A stretch of DNA of 64,000 nucleotides. Source: Schizochytrium sp. TIO01 (lineage: Eukaryota; Sar; Bigyra; Thraustochytrida; Thraustochytriidae). Of this stretch, positions 31,596 through 41,880 are shown piece by piece. The DNA lies in the NCBI GenBank assembly GCA_004764695.1, contig SMSO01000032.1, positions 5,083,483 through 5,147,482 of the forward strand. Reading direction: 5' to 3'. Numbering within the stretch: position 1 is the stretch's first letter; each line of letters begins with the position of its first letter. The notes below the pieces were generated by a model. The model was not told where the DNA came from. It searched no databases and saw only the letters and a program-made list of their open reading frames with translations. The translations under genes and the position numbers were made by a program.

Positions 31596-34352
31596 ATGGA
31601 TCCCGTTGTTGCTCGGTTCCAACGCGACTTGAACTGTCTAAGTGAAGATGACAGAACCACACGTACAAATGCGCTCAAGAGGCTAAACGAGGCCGCCTTC
31701 GGGCGGCGGACTGCCGACGAACTAGAGGTGGACGGCGCACGGGACACTCTTTTGCAGCATGGTCTCCTCCAGGCCCTTGCTGGCCGTATCTCTGACCCTG
31801 CTGAGAAATGCCGCGAGTTGAGCATCGCCATGCTTACTCAGTTCATCCTGGACGACGCTACTTCTCGAACCTCGTCCTCTCCTGCTAAAGGCCACGCTCT
31901 TTCACCCGCCACAGTGGACTCGCTAGCCTCTGTGGCCATTGAGAGCATGCAGCCAAGACTTTGCGAAATACCCTTCCCCGAATCTTCCGAGGAGATCCGT
32001 CTTGCTCTCATCGAGCTTCTGTCTGTTCTCCTGGACCACACTTCGGCACACAAGGCCCTGGAGAGGAATTTCGCTGGCGTCTGCAAGGTGCTCACGAAAG
32101 CGTCCACAGATACCTTCCCTGATAGCAAAAAGGTTTGCGCCTTATGTGTAGTGAAGGTTTGCACTGGGTTCGGGGACATTGCACACCGGGAGTTCGAGAC
32201 GATGCTGGACGCGATGGCGAGCAACTTGATGCATCAGCACGCCAAGGTCAGGCAGGCAAGTCTAGAGGCGATCAAGGCGCTGGTGGTCGCGTGCGCAGGA
32301 AAGTCAGCAAACATTGAGGAGGTCATGCGAGAAAAGGTAGTACCGGCGATTAGGAATGTGAACCATGATAGGGCATCGGCGGTTCGCATTCGTGGCATTG
32401 AGCTCATTAGTGAACTCCTGCGCACGATGGCCAACTCGGGGACTTATATGAAAGATCTGCTGCCTATTCTCATCTTTGGCCTTGCGGACCAGGCGAAGCA
32501 GATTCAGGATATGACACTTGAGGTCATTGAAAAATTAGGACAAACATTGGTCCCCGAACCTACTGCGAATGAGACTAGCGACGCATCAGGGGAGATATCG
32601 ACAATGCTCCCCGAACCGTTCACAAAACGCCCTGGAGCAGGAGCTCGCCAGCTCGTTGTAAACATTTTGCCTTCAGCTCTACCGAAGTTGTTGCAAGAGG
32701 CCAGAGACTGGACTGCGCAGGAGCGCTTCCGCGCCGTGGCCTTGCTCCGTTGCTTTATCATCTTTGCGGAAGACGCGATTGAGGCTTATTTGAGAGATGT
32801 TTGTGAAACTCTTTACATTGCAAGCATGGATGACGAACAGACTGTTCGGGATACAGCTACAGATAGCGCTCGACTCCTTGGACAATACTGTGATACCAAA
32901 AAACTACTCGACCTCATGTTGCCGGCTTGCTTGGGCCATAAGGCGCCCCTTGCAAATGATGCAAACAATGGAAATGTCAGCGTCCCTGAAGAAACGTCTA
33001 GTCGTCGTCTCGGAGCGCTGGCCTGCCTTGCAGGCGCTACTGCCGGTCTCCAAACTCAGAGCCAGATTAACGAACACATGGCTCGCATTGCGCTCACTCT
33101 CAATAACCCTTCACTTGAGCAGGCGGCTTCCACAGAATCCGCGATCCAAGCTCATGTTCTCCATGCACTCTCCAGTCTTCTAGAACGTGCTTACGGGTTA
33201 CAAGCGGAGGGAAAGCTTGATTCTCTCAGTCTTGAGACAACATGTAACATTCTACGAGCGCTCTTTATCCTGCTGACGAGTCCTGGAGATGAAGACCTTG
33301 CAAACGGCGCGGAAGAGTCCCTTGTTCTTGCTGCAGCTTGCGGTGGTTTTTTTCAGCAGGTGGTCATGGAAGACAGTGGTGAACAAGAAGCTGTTCCAAG
33401 TGTTTCCACAATGGTCGAGGCATGCAGCTCGAAGCTGTTGCCAGTAGATACTACAAAATGTGAATCGTGGTCCAAGTATACAGCTGATCGTAGAGTTTTC
33501 GACCAGACTGTGAGGCGTGCAGGTGTTGCTGGGCTGGACCGTCAGAGTCAGCTGAAAAAGGCCGTGCAGGTGCTTGTGGTTACCACTCCAGCAGACCGTG
33601 ACGCTGACTTGCGCCTTTGCATGTTGTCATTGCTTGAGTCTATGATCGGTTCTTACGATGATGCCCAGCAACACATGGAGTGTGATAAGGAGAACCGTGG
33701 ACCTTTGGATGCCTTCGCACCCACCCTTGTAGATAAGGTTTTGGTTCCAAACCTTGTGTGGCGCGCAGGACGTGTACCTTCCACCATTCGCAAAATTAGT
33801 ATGTATTGTCTGTCGCGCCTTGCAGCTGTGACCAGCGCTTCCCAAGCGCAGTGGTTCAGTCAGGAGCTCGAGAAAATTTTCCCTACACTGAAAGCTTGCC
33901 TTGATGATCTGGAGACGGATACCCGACGTTTCACTTGCATGGCTCTTCGAGATATTTACGGTCTCCTCGGAGCCCATGGTATGACCTTGGAGCGGATGGT
34001 TGTTATGGATGGTTACCATGACATAATTAAGCGTCTGGACGACGCAGACGATCGCGTTCGTATCGTAGCATGCGAAGCACTCGTCAATATGATTCAAATT
34101 AGCCCCACAGATGCCTTGAAAGGAACAGCAGCAGAATACATTGTGGATACCGCATATATCCACATGGATGACGCTCAGACGACTGTGCAGACTTCCGTTT
34201 ATTCTATTGTCGAAGCTCTCATTCGCCGGGGCGTGGATGTGGGTAAAATTGCATCCAAAGCCGGGGACCACCGTGCCCGCCACCGCAGTCCGGAGCTCTG
34301 TGACCGTGTCATTGCGCTCTGCCAAGAGATGGACTCTTCGGCATCTGCTTGA
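31596..34352 (+). CDS. DNAAF5: Dynein axonemal assembly factor 5-like HEAT-repeat protein
   Basis: The 918-residue product consists almost entirely of HEAT-type helical repeats. Its N-terminus (FQRDLNCLSEDDRTTRTNAL, then ISDPAEKCRELS) matches the conserved opening of HEATR2/DNAAF5, where a DP.E.CRELS element ends the first repeat. DNAAF5 is a cytoplasmic factor needed to preassemble outer and inner dynein arms before transport into cilia or flagella. A later run of repeats (RAGRVPSTIRKISMYCLSRL and DADDRVRIVACEALVNM) fits the C-terminal half of the family, and the length is close to the usual ~850. The start is the ATG at 31596 (context CACGATGG); the frame is open upstream only through a GTG. 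It faces the CFAP141-like gene tail to tail. Confidence 0.82.
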   Translation: MDPVVARFQRDLNCLSEDDRTTRTNALKRLNEAAFGRRTADELEVDGARDTLLQHGLLQALAGRISDPAEKCRELSIAMLTQFILDDATSRTSSSPAKGHALSPATVDSLASVAIESMQPRLCEIPFPESSEEIRLALIELLSVLLDHTSAHKALERNFAGVCKVLTKASTDTFPDSKKVCALCVVKVCTGFGDIAHREFETMLDAMASNLMHQHAKVRQASLEAIKALVVACAGKSANIEEVMREKVVPAIRNVNHDRASAVRIRGIELISELLRTMANSGTYMKDLLPILIFGLADQAKQIQDMTLEVIEKLGQTLVPEPTANETSDASGEISTMLPEPFTKRPGAGARQLVVNILPSALPKLLQEARDWTAQERFRAVALLRCFIIFAEDAIEAYLRDVCETLYIASMDDEQTVRDTATDSARLLGQYCDTKKLLDLMLPACLGHKAPLANDANNGNVSVPEETSSRRLGALACLAGATAGLQTQSQINEHMARIALTLNNPSLEQAASTESAIQAHVLHALSSLLERAYGLQAEGKLDSLSLETTCNILRALFILLTSPGDEDLANGAEESLVLAAACGGFFQQVVMEDSGEQEAVPSVSTMVEACSSKLLPVDTTKCESWSKYTADRRVFDQTVRRAGVAGLDRQSQLKKAVQVLVVTTPADRDADLRLCMLSLLESMIGSYDDAQQHMECDKENRGPLDAFAPTLVDKVLVPNLVWRAGRVPSTIRKISMYCLSRLAAVTSASQAQWFSQELEKIFPTLKACLDDLETDTRRFTCMALRDIYGLLGAHGMTLERMVVMDGYHDIIKRLDDADDRVRIVACEALVNMIQISPTDALKGTAAEYIVDTAYIHMDDAQTTVQTSVYSIVEALIRRGVDVGKIASKAGDHRARHRSPELCDRVIALCQEMDSSASA

Positions 34353-34811
34353 AAAGAAATCATCTAATTAAACGCTAAACTCATTTTTTTTTTTTAATTG
34401 CTAAGCTTTGCTTTCCTGCCGTTTTCTGTGTGTCAGAAGTTCTGAAGCCGGAATTAGCATGGTATATTCATTGTATACTGAAATAGCTGGTTTCATCTCT
34501 GTGCTTGGTCAAGCACAGAGATAGAATGATTAAATCAATTTGACCAGCCTCCTATTGTTCTTTTCAAATTCGGTCTCTTCGTTGTTAATTGTGGGAGTTC
34601 AGCTGTTTAGAATTTGCAGAAAACGATCAGCGTTGTGGCATAAAAACTTGATGGAATCTTAATTATTTGTTTACTATTTTCTATAAACGAAGCAGGGTTT
34701 TAGACAATACAGTGAGTAGGTAAAATAATGCAAGGGCTGTTCTGAACAAGAACAGCGATTATTCTGTAATACGAAAGCGTTAACAGATTGATCAACAGGT
34801 TTCGCGCCTAT
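34353..34811. terminator. Convergent 3' region between DNAAF5-like and CFAP141-like genes
   Basis: A 459-base AT-rich spacer that must hold both polyadenylation regions. It has a T-run at 34385-34396 and the imperfect hairpin CTCTGTGCTTGGTCAAGCACAGAG at about 34497-34520. No gene is seen. Confidence 0.4.
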
Positions 34812-35144
34812 CTAGTGGCTGCGAAAACGGGCAAGCCCGTTTTCGGCAAGCTCCTCCTCGTAAGCTTTTTCCTCAGCCGCGTAAAGTGCCTGAAGCCGAG
34901 CTCGTCGTGCACGGACTAAGTTCTCGCTTTCGAATCGAAGTTCTGCTTCACAGGCCTGCTCAAGACGTGCATCTGCCTCACGGTTTGTTGACTGCTGGTG
35001 CTTAGTCTCCCACTCAGCACGAGCTTCTGCCACCTTGCGGTCCCTCAAGTCCTCCATAGCACTGGCCACAGCCATCTCTTTCTTGACAAGCTCCCGGACG
35101 TTGTCATCGCTCCTGCGTGCCCGAGGCCTGCGAATTCCGCTCAT
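34812..35144 (-). CDS. CFAP141-like small axonemal (microtubule inner) protein
   Basis: The 110-residue protein is highly charged and almost wholly alpha-helical. Its C-terminal segment (RRARLQALYAAEEKAYEEEL, then AENGLARF) resembles the conserved end of CFAP141/C1orf189. That family consists of ~100-residue microtubule inner proteins of ciliary doublets, ending in a helix with a Q..LxQLxxxExxxYxxEL-like pattern followed by G.AF/G.A.F. The start codon is the ATG at 35144 (MSGIRRPRARR). Placement next to a DNAAF5-like gene is consistent with a flagellar role but is not evidence by itself. The assignment rests on pattern memory and could be wrong; other short coiled-coil axonemal proteins are possible. 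Confidence 0.6.
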   Translation of the reverse strand: MSGIRRPRARRSDDNVRELVKKEMAVASAMEDLRDRKVAEARAEWETKHQQSTNREADARLEQACEAELRFESENLVRARRARLQALYAAEEKAYEEELAENGLARFRSH

Positions 35145-36452
35145 GATTGCCTACTTTTGGCTGTGCGAGTGGAAAAATGTTTGCGCGTCTTGCTGGATTG
35201 TTCTTGATCTCCTCCAGTTTATATATAGCAAGTCCAGCAGAGTTGCTAAATAGGTTGAGTAGCAAGCACGCTCTGGTTCGTTCTCGCTCGGAATTGTAAG
35301 ACTCTTTGCAAGTCATAACAATAGTAGTAAGTCCTTCAGTTATTTAGCTTTCGAAATCGAACAAAAAGTGTGTACCATGGCAACTTGAAAATAATTTTTG
35401 TTTTTGTCAGCCCTCCAAGTTCCAGGAAAAGTTATGCACCTCTGATCCACGGGAGTGTCATTTGCATCTACGTCGGGCATAATCATTGTATTTAGATTTG
35501 CTATTAGCTTGCACACGTTGACGCCTTGCATGCATTTATCCCACCTCGACATCGTTCTTGATCTTGGTTTCCGGACAATACAGTTTTTATCAACTCGTTT
35601 GTGTCAGAATTGCCCCTCCAAACACAAGCTCTTCCTCTCCCGATTTCGTCATTCCCTCAGTCCACATGAGTTAAAAACTAGCTAGAATTTCGTGTTCTCC
35701 ACCTGCGATATCAACAGCTGCTCGAGCAAGATCAGCGAAGGGGCAATTCCAGGCACCGAGAAGAGAACGTTTTATCTCTCACTGGCTAGCCGGGAAAAAA
35801 GATCACGTCAGGGTCGAAAAGTGAGTCTGATTTAACGGATCGCTGGAACGGACCTTTGATCCAGAGTCGTTTGTTCTTAATGACGCTGTGCCCACACATT
35901 GCCCTTGCTGATCACCCCGTTGAGCTGCGGCCGGCGTGCTGCGGCGATCGCCCTCCCTGGCCAGAGGCCTCATCAAGGCTTGAGCGGCACCTGGCACCGC
36001 GGCGCTGGCTCAGGCGCAGCGTCGCGTCGCGTCGCGTTGCGTCTCTTCGCGTGAGCTGGGAACCCGGAGCGGGTCTTTCAATTGTGCTTTTTATAGAGTT
36101 TCTCTCTTTGTGTTCATTCTTTAGTCGAGGTGAGGATAAGATAACATTGTACAAACAGGGGTAGAGCACGTGCATGAGGACAGAACAACTGGCAGGAACT
36201 AGACAGCTGAGGCCGTGCGCAAACAGAGTCCGGACATTTAGAGGCCTGGAGGTACCCTAAACTCTGCCGACTAAGTGGTAATTATTTTGCGAGGTTGCTT
36301 GGTGGTAGACTTGCAGTTCTGCGTAAGCCACGCAGCAGGCGCAGAAGCGAAAGGCCCGTGTGGAAGAGAGGCTATATCGGGGACATTGAGAATAAAGGAG
36401 GCTATAGTTCGAAACTTGACATCAGAAGTCATTCTCGAATTGTGTGCCCACC
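35145..36452. other. 1.3-kb intergenic region with short GCGTC repeat
   Basis: No coding segment is supported. The middle (about 35920-36060) is markedly GC-rich, contains the GCGTC repeat, and is flanked by AT-rich sequence. It probably contains the promoters of the flanking divergent genes, the CFAP141-like gene (minus) and the F-box gene (plus). Confidence 0.4.
36017..36050. repeat. Short GTCGC/GTTGC pentanucleotide tandem repeat
   Basis: About five GCGTC-type units with drift (GCGTCGCGTCGCGTCGCGTT...), read directly. Confidence 0.8.
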
Positions 36453-38567
36453 ATGGGCGGCGCGGTAAGCGCGTCGCGTGCCGCAGTATATTCTGCGGAT
36501 AAGGTCGCCTCGAGCGATGACCTCATGCAGAGCGTAAATGACTCTAAATCGCAGTCGTGTAAAAATGAGTCGGCCGTAGTTGAAACCCTTGCTGTGCTGA
36601 GACGCAAGAGGAATATGACAGATCCTTCTCGAAAGAGCAAGTTTGGTTCAAACTCTCGCAAGACAACATTTAGCCGATTGTCTACAAGTTTATCGCGAAG
36701 TTCACTCGCACAAATGCCTCACAGATCAATAACAGCCGGGAGGAATGCACTCACATTTTTGATGCGAACACGCGAAACTAAGTTGGGAATGGGTTTGAGT
36801 ACTCGTAACATTCAAACTGTCCAGGTAGATAATTCTCTTCCAACCTATGAGCTCCTATTACGGGCATCTTTGGTACATATCATGGGTTTTCTTGAATTCA
36901 AAGATCTAGCTACAGTGGGCGCGGTCAACCATCAATGGAATGACGCGCTTTACCGGCATCTCAAACATTGTGACGGAGGGTTCTCCGCAGAAGAGAACGA
37001 GTGGATCCGAACACAGCTAGGCTATAATGAATCTTTCTTTTTGAGGTCCATGGTTCAAAATTTGTGTGAGATGGTGAATCGCTTAACAGATACCAATCCA
37101 AACGCAGAGAGCACAGAAATATCTCATGATGAAGTCAATAAACTTATCATGAAGGTGAGACAACATCACTTCCACTTTGCTACCTGCCCTGCCGTGGCGA
37201 TGGCAATGCTGAATGGAGAACCAGATGCATTTGCTCGAAATCAAGAGCATGAAATTGTGTTTCGTGCAAAATATTCACGTCACATTGCGGCAATATCAAA
37301 TCCAAGTTTTATTGTAAAGACTTTTGAAAGTCTTTCTCATGCAGTTCGAATGAGCTCCCAGGTGTTAATAGACGCCCAAAAAAAATTAACTTCGAGCGCC
37401 GAAGAAGAAATTCGTTTGCAAGCTATGCAATTTTTTGGGGATACATCTTGCATAGATGAGAGGTGCTCGACAACCGAGGCGATCTATTCTGGAGATATAA
37501 CGGCTTCGTGTGGTTCATATTTTACAAAAATTGAAGCATGCCTTGAAGCCGAGCATCAAAAGGCATGTGCCCAACTAAGAGCAATCTTCATGAGAGAACT
37601 GCACTTATCATCCTTTGATACATATCGAGGCTTCGAACATCTTGTTCCAAAGGATCAGTCGTGGGAAGCCAAAAGAAACTTGCCTGCGATTCTAGTAATG
37701 AGCGAAACAGAGCTTGTGGACGCCAATGTGCTTACGTTCTTGCAAACAAATTTGCTGCAGATATGTAATGTAATTGTGCGCATCCGGATGACTGCTGTGT
37801 GCCAAAAAGATTTTCTTTCTGAGGCCTTTTTGGTTCGCAAGGTACTTGCGAAACTTGAGAATTTGATTAACACATGTACACCGCCAGAAAATATTATTCG
37901 CGGCTCATATGAGTCACTTATTGGCATACCTGTGCTTCATCCTACGATCAAAGGTGTGAAGCAAATGAACAACGAACAGCTAGCAATGCTTCAAGTAAAG
38001 TCATGTGTTGATGAGTATTTGGACTACTTCATCGATCAGCGTTGGCTTGAAGAAGGGCGCGCTGGCCCGCCTTTGAAGCGCAACTTTCCAACCAAACCCG
38101 AAGCTATTTCCTCTGAACCTCGTGGTTGGCTCTTCACACTATGTTGTAGAGTCTATGAAGATTTTATGAGAGAATCAACGGGCGACGCAAGTTTTGAGCT
38201 TACGAAGTCAATAGAATTATCTATTCATCAGGATGCTATGCGTAGATACATCCATCATACGCTTATGAAAGAAAATGTACGCTTGTGCGTAAATCATGGT
38301 TCTCGTGGATCTATTTTAGTGCCTATGTCTAGGCGTATTGAGGTGACAAACAAATTAATACCTGCTCTTCTTGAAGGTCTGCGTCGGGATCTAGGTCCAA
38401 CTCAGGAAGGTGCTGCAGATGACTTCGAAAAGAGGATATTTGGTGATGAACATTGTCGTCTTCTAAAAGTGCTGCATGCGCTCACTTTGCGTGAGCTTGT
38501 GAAAACCTTAGAGCAGAAACGACATGATATTGAGGAGTACGAAAAGCAAAGTCTCAAGGCGGATTAA
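36453..38567 (+). CDS. F-box-like protein with predicted N-myristoylation site
   Basis: The 704-residue product starts at the ATG at 36453 in an ideal Kozak context (CCCACCATGGGC). The N-terminus MGGAVSAS fits an N-myristoylation signal (Gly2, Ser6). The F-box-like segment at about 129-175 (LLRASLVHIMGFLEFKDLAT, then VGAVNHQWNDAL) has the expected L..I..FL...DL..V..V...W pattern. The C-terminal 500 residues are mostly helical, with no recognised substrate-binding repeat (no WD40, LRR or Kelch). F-box proteins hold substrates on SCF ubiquitin ligases via Skp1. The cullin-1 type gene lies 5.4 kb downstream. The function of the helical region is unknown. Confidence 0.72.
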   Translation: MGGAVSASRAAVYSADKVASSDDLMQSVNDSKSQSCKNESAVVETLAVLRRKRNMTDPSRKSKFGSNSRKTTFSRLSTSLSRSSLAQMPHRSITAGRNALTFLMRTRETKLGMGLSTRNIQTVQVDNSLPTYELLLRASLVHIMGFLEFKDLATVGAVNHQWNDALYRHLKHCDGGFSAEENEWIRTQLGYNESFFLRSMVQNLCEMVNRLTDTNPNAESTEISHDEVNKLIMKVRQHHFHFATCPAVAMAMLNGEPDAFARNQEHEIVFRAKYSRHIAAISNPSFIVKTFESLSHAVRMSSQVLIDAQKKLTSSAEEEIRLQAMQFFGDTSCIDERCSTTEAIYSGDITASCGSYFTKIEACLEAEHQKACAQLRAIFMRELHLSSFDTYRGFEHLVPKDQSWEAKRNLPAILVMSETELVDANVLTFLQTNLLQICNVIVRIRMTAVCQKDFLSEAFLVRKVLAKLENLINTCTPPENIIRGSYESLIGIPVLHPTIKGVKQMNNEQLAMLQVKSCVDEYLDYFIDQRWLEEGRAGPPLKRNFPTKPEAISSEPRGWLFTLCCRVYEDFMRESTGDASFELTKSIELSIHQDAMRRYIHHTLMKENVRLCVNHGSRGSILVPMSRRIEVTNKLIPALLEGLRRDLGPTQEGAADDFEKRIFGDEHCRLLKVLHALTLRELVKTLEQKRHDIEEYEKQSLKAD

Positions 38568-39365
38568 TCGAGAAGAGCACTTGTAGTCACTCTCGTACCA
38601 TTCCATTCTTAATTATCGGTATTCCTGATACACGGCTAGGTACAACGTCCTGTGCTTTTAATAAAGTTGTGCTTGCCATATTTTACATATAATACTACTT
38701 CATAAACACAAACTAAAGTAGCATTTTTCCAACTGAACATTTGATGTGTATGTGCTCTATCTCTCTAAAGAATTGTTTGACTAAGTGCGGGCTTGTTCTT
38801 ATATGAATGAAGAATGAGAAGTGGTGCTTTTTCAGGTTGCGAGGGTGACCAGACACGAAAAACCAAGAGAGGATCCGAACCGTGAACTTACGAATGCATG
38901 CTTGAGGTTCACGATAGTATACAATCACCCAGGATTTTTGTAAGAATTAAAGGAAATTATTGCTAACTAATTTTGAGTACAAAGCAGTTCATGAAGATAG
39001 GCTTACTGTTATATATGTGTGTCTGGGACGTTTCAGTAGGCACAACACCCGAGACGGGAGCTATCGTGCATGTAAGCTTGCGTGCACACATACGCACGGG
39101 CGGTTGTATGTCTGCGAACAAGTGATGTTTTGTTTCGTATTGGGTAAGGATAAACTAGCTGGTGGGCCGATAAAGGCAGTCAGTGCATTTACTGCAAGCT
39201 GTGCTTTCCCCTCAGGCTTTGTTCGATTTGTTTTGTTTTAACTTTGCCGTGTTTAAGTGTGGTGCAAAGTTAGGGAGAAGTGGCGCTTGGTTGTAAAGAT
39301 ATTTGGAAAACAACAACAAAAAATTATCTCTCCAAATGAAGGGGATAAGAAAAGCAGCGTGCTGC
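38568..39365. other. Intergenic spacer
   Basis: AT-rich, with an AATAAA at about 38659 that suits polyadenylation of the F-box gene. No gene is seen. Confidence 0.45.
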
Positions 39366-40253
39366 TTAGACCTGAAGACCAGGGAGGACAAGAGGGCTTT
39401 GCTGTACTGCAGACTTAAGGTAAAGGAAGCAGAATTCGGCCATGACAGCAATGTGCAAAAGCTGCGCAAAGAGTACAAAAAGGCCAACCCAGCCGCCGGT
39501 GATACCAATGGAGTGTTTATCCGTGAGCTCGTGGTATGAGCTAGCCCAGAAGACAAGCAGGAACAGACGCGAAAGGCCAATTGAAAAAACAAAGTGCGAG
39601 ACCCAGGGTTCCACAGCCCGGTTGGCCTTTTGCAGCATGTAGAACTGCGGCAGAATCGCAACGACCTCAAGGTAGAGGGCAAACGTCCAGGCAATGTCAG
39701 TGAACACGTTGCGGTTCAACGACGGGTGGAGAAGGATTGCCATGATAAGGCACGGGACAATGAGAATGACAGGACCGGCTTGGGGCGGGATGCTCTTGAA
39801 GTTTCCAAAACCATCCTCAGTGGCATTGTAGGTGTTCTTGTAAGTGACGACGGTGACAAAGATGAGCAAGCCGACAATGAGCAATGATGCAATCTCTACA
39901 AGCTGGTACAACCAATCACCAGACTTGTCGTATGGCAAGTAACCTTCGTAGAAGAGGATGGAGCTGAGTCGCGCCAGGAACACGAGCACGTACAGCTCAA
40001 GAGTCTTTAGGGACACTCCGGAGCAGGAACGCTCGCTTCGGAACTTGACAAGCAGAACAGCAAAACCAAACATACGCGTGAGTGCACCAAGTGTGAGCAG
40101 GAAACTAAAGTCACCATCACTCAGCAAGTGGTACACAAAGAGGATCGTGGCGAATCCTGTCACATAGAGGATGAGGTTGAGTCTGTTTTTGTTGACCCAT
40201 TCCTTCCGTTTGACCGGATTCTGCATCATCTCAACGAATTCCCTGGCACCCAT
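39366..40253 (-). CDS. ERD2/KDEL-receptor-like protein (long form)
   Basis: The 295-residue membrane protein matches the ER lumen protein retaining receptor family. Diagnostic runs are GVSLKTLELYVLVFLARL, LYLEVVAILPQFYMLQ and SHFVFSIGLSRLFLLVFWAS. The first corresponds to GISLKTQ.LY..VF..RY in classic receptors. Seven hydrophobic segments are visible. Classic KDEL receptors have ~212 residues; here about 80 extra residues precede the core, including a basic stretch and a first hydrophobic segment (LILYVTGFATILFVYHLL). This resembles the longer ERD2-like proteins of plants and protists. Whether it binds K/HDEL ligands is not clear. The start is the ATG at 40253; a TTG 15 bases upstream was not used. 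Confidence 0.87.
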   Translation of the reverse strand: MGAREFVEMMQNPVKRKEWVNKNRLNLILYVTGFATILFVYHLLSDGDFSFLLTLGALTRMFGFAVLLVKFRSERSCSGVSLKTLELYVLVFLARLSSILFYEGYLPYDKSGDWLYQLVEIASLLIVGLLIFVTVVTYKNTYNATEDGFGNFKSIPPQAGPVILIVPCLIMAILLHPSLNRNVFTDIAWTFALYLEVVAILPQFYMLQKANRAVEPWVSHFVFSIGLSRLFLLVFWASSYHELTDKHSIGITGGWVGLFVLFAQLLHIAVMAEFCFLYLKSAVQQSPLVLPGLQV

Positions 40254-40785
40254 GGTTTTAAAAATCAATAATTCACTGTGCTCCCCTCGCAGCCGTCGAC
40301 AGATGCTCTTTTCTTACTTGCTCCAGGTCCTTGCTCTCGCAGGACACCGCGGTAGTGCGTCAAATGTTCGTTGTCCAAAGATATAGTAGTTGTACAGATT
40401 CGCCAGATGAAACGAACCGAAGTCTCACGAACCCTTGTCAACGGCGTAAACCCAGCTCGTCGAGAGGGGCCTAGCACGGGTAGTAAGAAGCTTCTCGAGA
40501 GCGGTCTCCGCCGCCTAGAGATACAAGTATGCCTACAAGCCGCCGTACAGCCGCGTTGCCAGCCTGGCTCTGAAGGTCTCGAGCGAAAGAACGCTGGCTT
40601 CGAAGCAGCCAGAAAGAAAGAAAGAATAAGTAAGTAAGTAAGTAAGCGAAAAAAATAAAACAAATCAATCAATCAACCATAACCTTCTAAGCAGTACTAC
40701 TATCTACTAAACGAACCACCATAGTACCTATGCAACTCTACGGTAGAAACCATAGAAATGAAACTTTATCCCAAAGGACATCGCA

Positions 40786-41205
40786 ATGAATGAATTCCTC
40801 ATAAACCCACTCTTTCCAAATGTATTCATTCTCCTTACATCACACAGCAGTACGCACATCTATCAACTAAACAATATTAAACTATTCAAATCAACCTTTA
40901 AAATGCTGATTTTGCCTCAAACAACATTCATTCACGGAATGTTAAAAAGAGCTAAGAACAGAAAGAAGAATAGTGATGAAAGAATGGACGACATGTCTGT
41001 CCATAAAATTCAAATTCTCCGCCGCTTTCAAAAGCAGTTCGAGTTCAAATTCAATTTATTCGAACCAGAGCCCCAAACCAAAGCCTTTCAGGGCTGCATG
41101 CATGCCTACATCTCTCTCAGCACTCAGCTTCTGCGGCCTCGCTGGCGTTCCCGTCGGGTGGACTGCTTCATCGCGCGGCTCCTTCTTCTGCAAATGAACG
41201 AATGA
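40786..41205 (+). CDS. Hypothetical protein, 139 residues
   Basis: An ATG-started ORF whose second half (from about 40984, MDDMSVHKIQILRRFQKQFE to the stop) has C-ending codons like neighbouring genes, while the first half is AT-rich. The tail is Arg/Leu-rich. No domain is recognised. The true start may be the internal ATG at 40984, giving 73 residues, or the segment may be an exon. Confidence 0.3.
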   Translation: MNEFLINPLFPNVFILLTSHSSTHIYQLNNIKLFKSTFKMLILPQTTFIHGMLKRAKNRKKNSDERMDDMSVHKIQILRRFQKQFEFKFNLFEPEPQTKAFQGCMHAYISLSTQLLRPRWRSRRVDCFIARLLLLQMNE

Positions 41206-41411
41206 ATCAATCAATCAATTTGAAAACACGTTGGGTAGTGGAGGTTCAATCAAATCGATCATTAACCTACAGCAGCGCGGACTCCCCAAACCTGCCTGCT
41301 CTGCGTGGCTCCATTCGCTCCAACGGCCGCGCCCGGCCCGGGCCCCTCCGGCTGGAAGCAAGCAAGCATGCTCAACCCCCGCCGCCTCCGCGATCCATTT
41401 CGAAGGCGGCG

Positions 41412-41488
41412 CATTTGATTTGATTTGATTTGATTTGAATTGATTTGAATTGGTCCCCAAACTAATCTAATCTAATCTGATCTAATCT
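41412..41488. repeat. TTTGAT and ATCTA tandem repeats
   Basis: Pentamer TTGAT/TTTGA units at 41412-41451, followed by CTAAT/CTAATCTA units at 41461-41488. Confidence 0.9.
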
Positions 41489-41574
41489 CTCAACTCTCAA
41501 CGGCGCCATTGCGTCAATTAATTACCTCAATTGATTGATCGCTCAATGGTCCTCTCTTCTTTTTAAAAGGCACC

Positions 41575-41880
41575 TTAAGCTCTGAGAGCTTTTCCATTCC
41601 TTCGGACCACGTCAGAGGAGGAGAAGGACAAGGCCAAGGATAAGAAGGAGAAGGGGAAGCACCCTCGGCCTTCTGCTCTCGCCTTGCTCGGGGAAGGCCT
41701 GCGAAGCGAAGCATGACCTCCCTCCCTCTCCGCGGAGACCCGCTGGCCGGCAGCATCGATGCTGTCGGCAGCGAAGAGCATCCCGTTTTCAGCCAGACGG
41801 TTGCGGAGAACAGCGACGGCGAGAAGACTGGAGACCTCAGGATAGATACCCTGGTCGTGTAAGACGGCACCACATGGGAG
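41575..41880 (-). pseudogene. Coding-like fragment, minus strand
   Basis: The frame reads GAVLHDQGIYPEVSSLLAVA, then VLRNRLAENGMLFAADSI, and ends at a TAA at 41575. Third positions are mostly C or G. No start codon lies upstream in a plausible place. A conserved exon or decayed gene is inferred; I recognise no family. Confidence 0.3.

Noticed and set aside
33627-34325. 232-codon open frame antisense to the DNAAF5-like gene
   Set aside because: Non-coding shadow of a gene with strong codon bias; no independent start context or domain.
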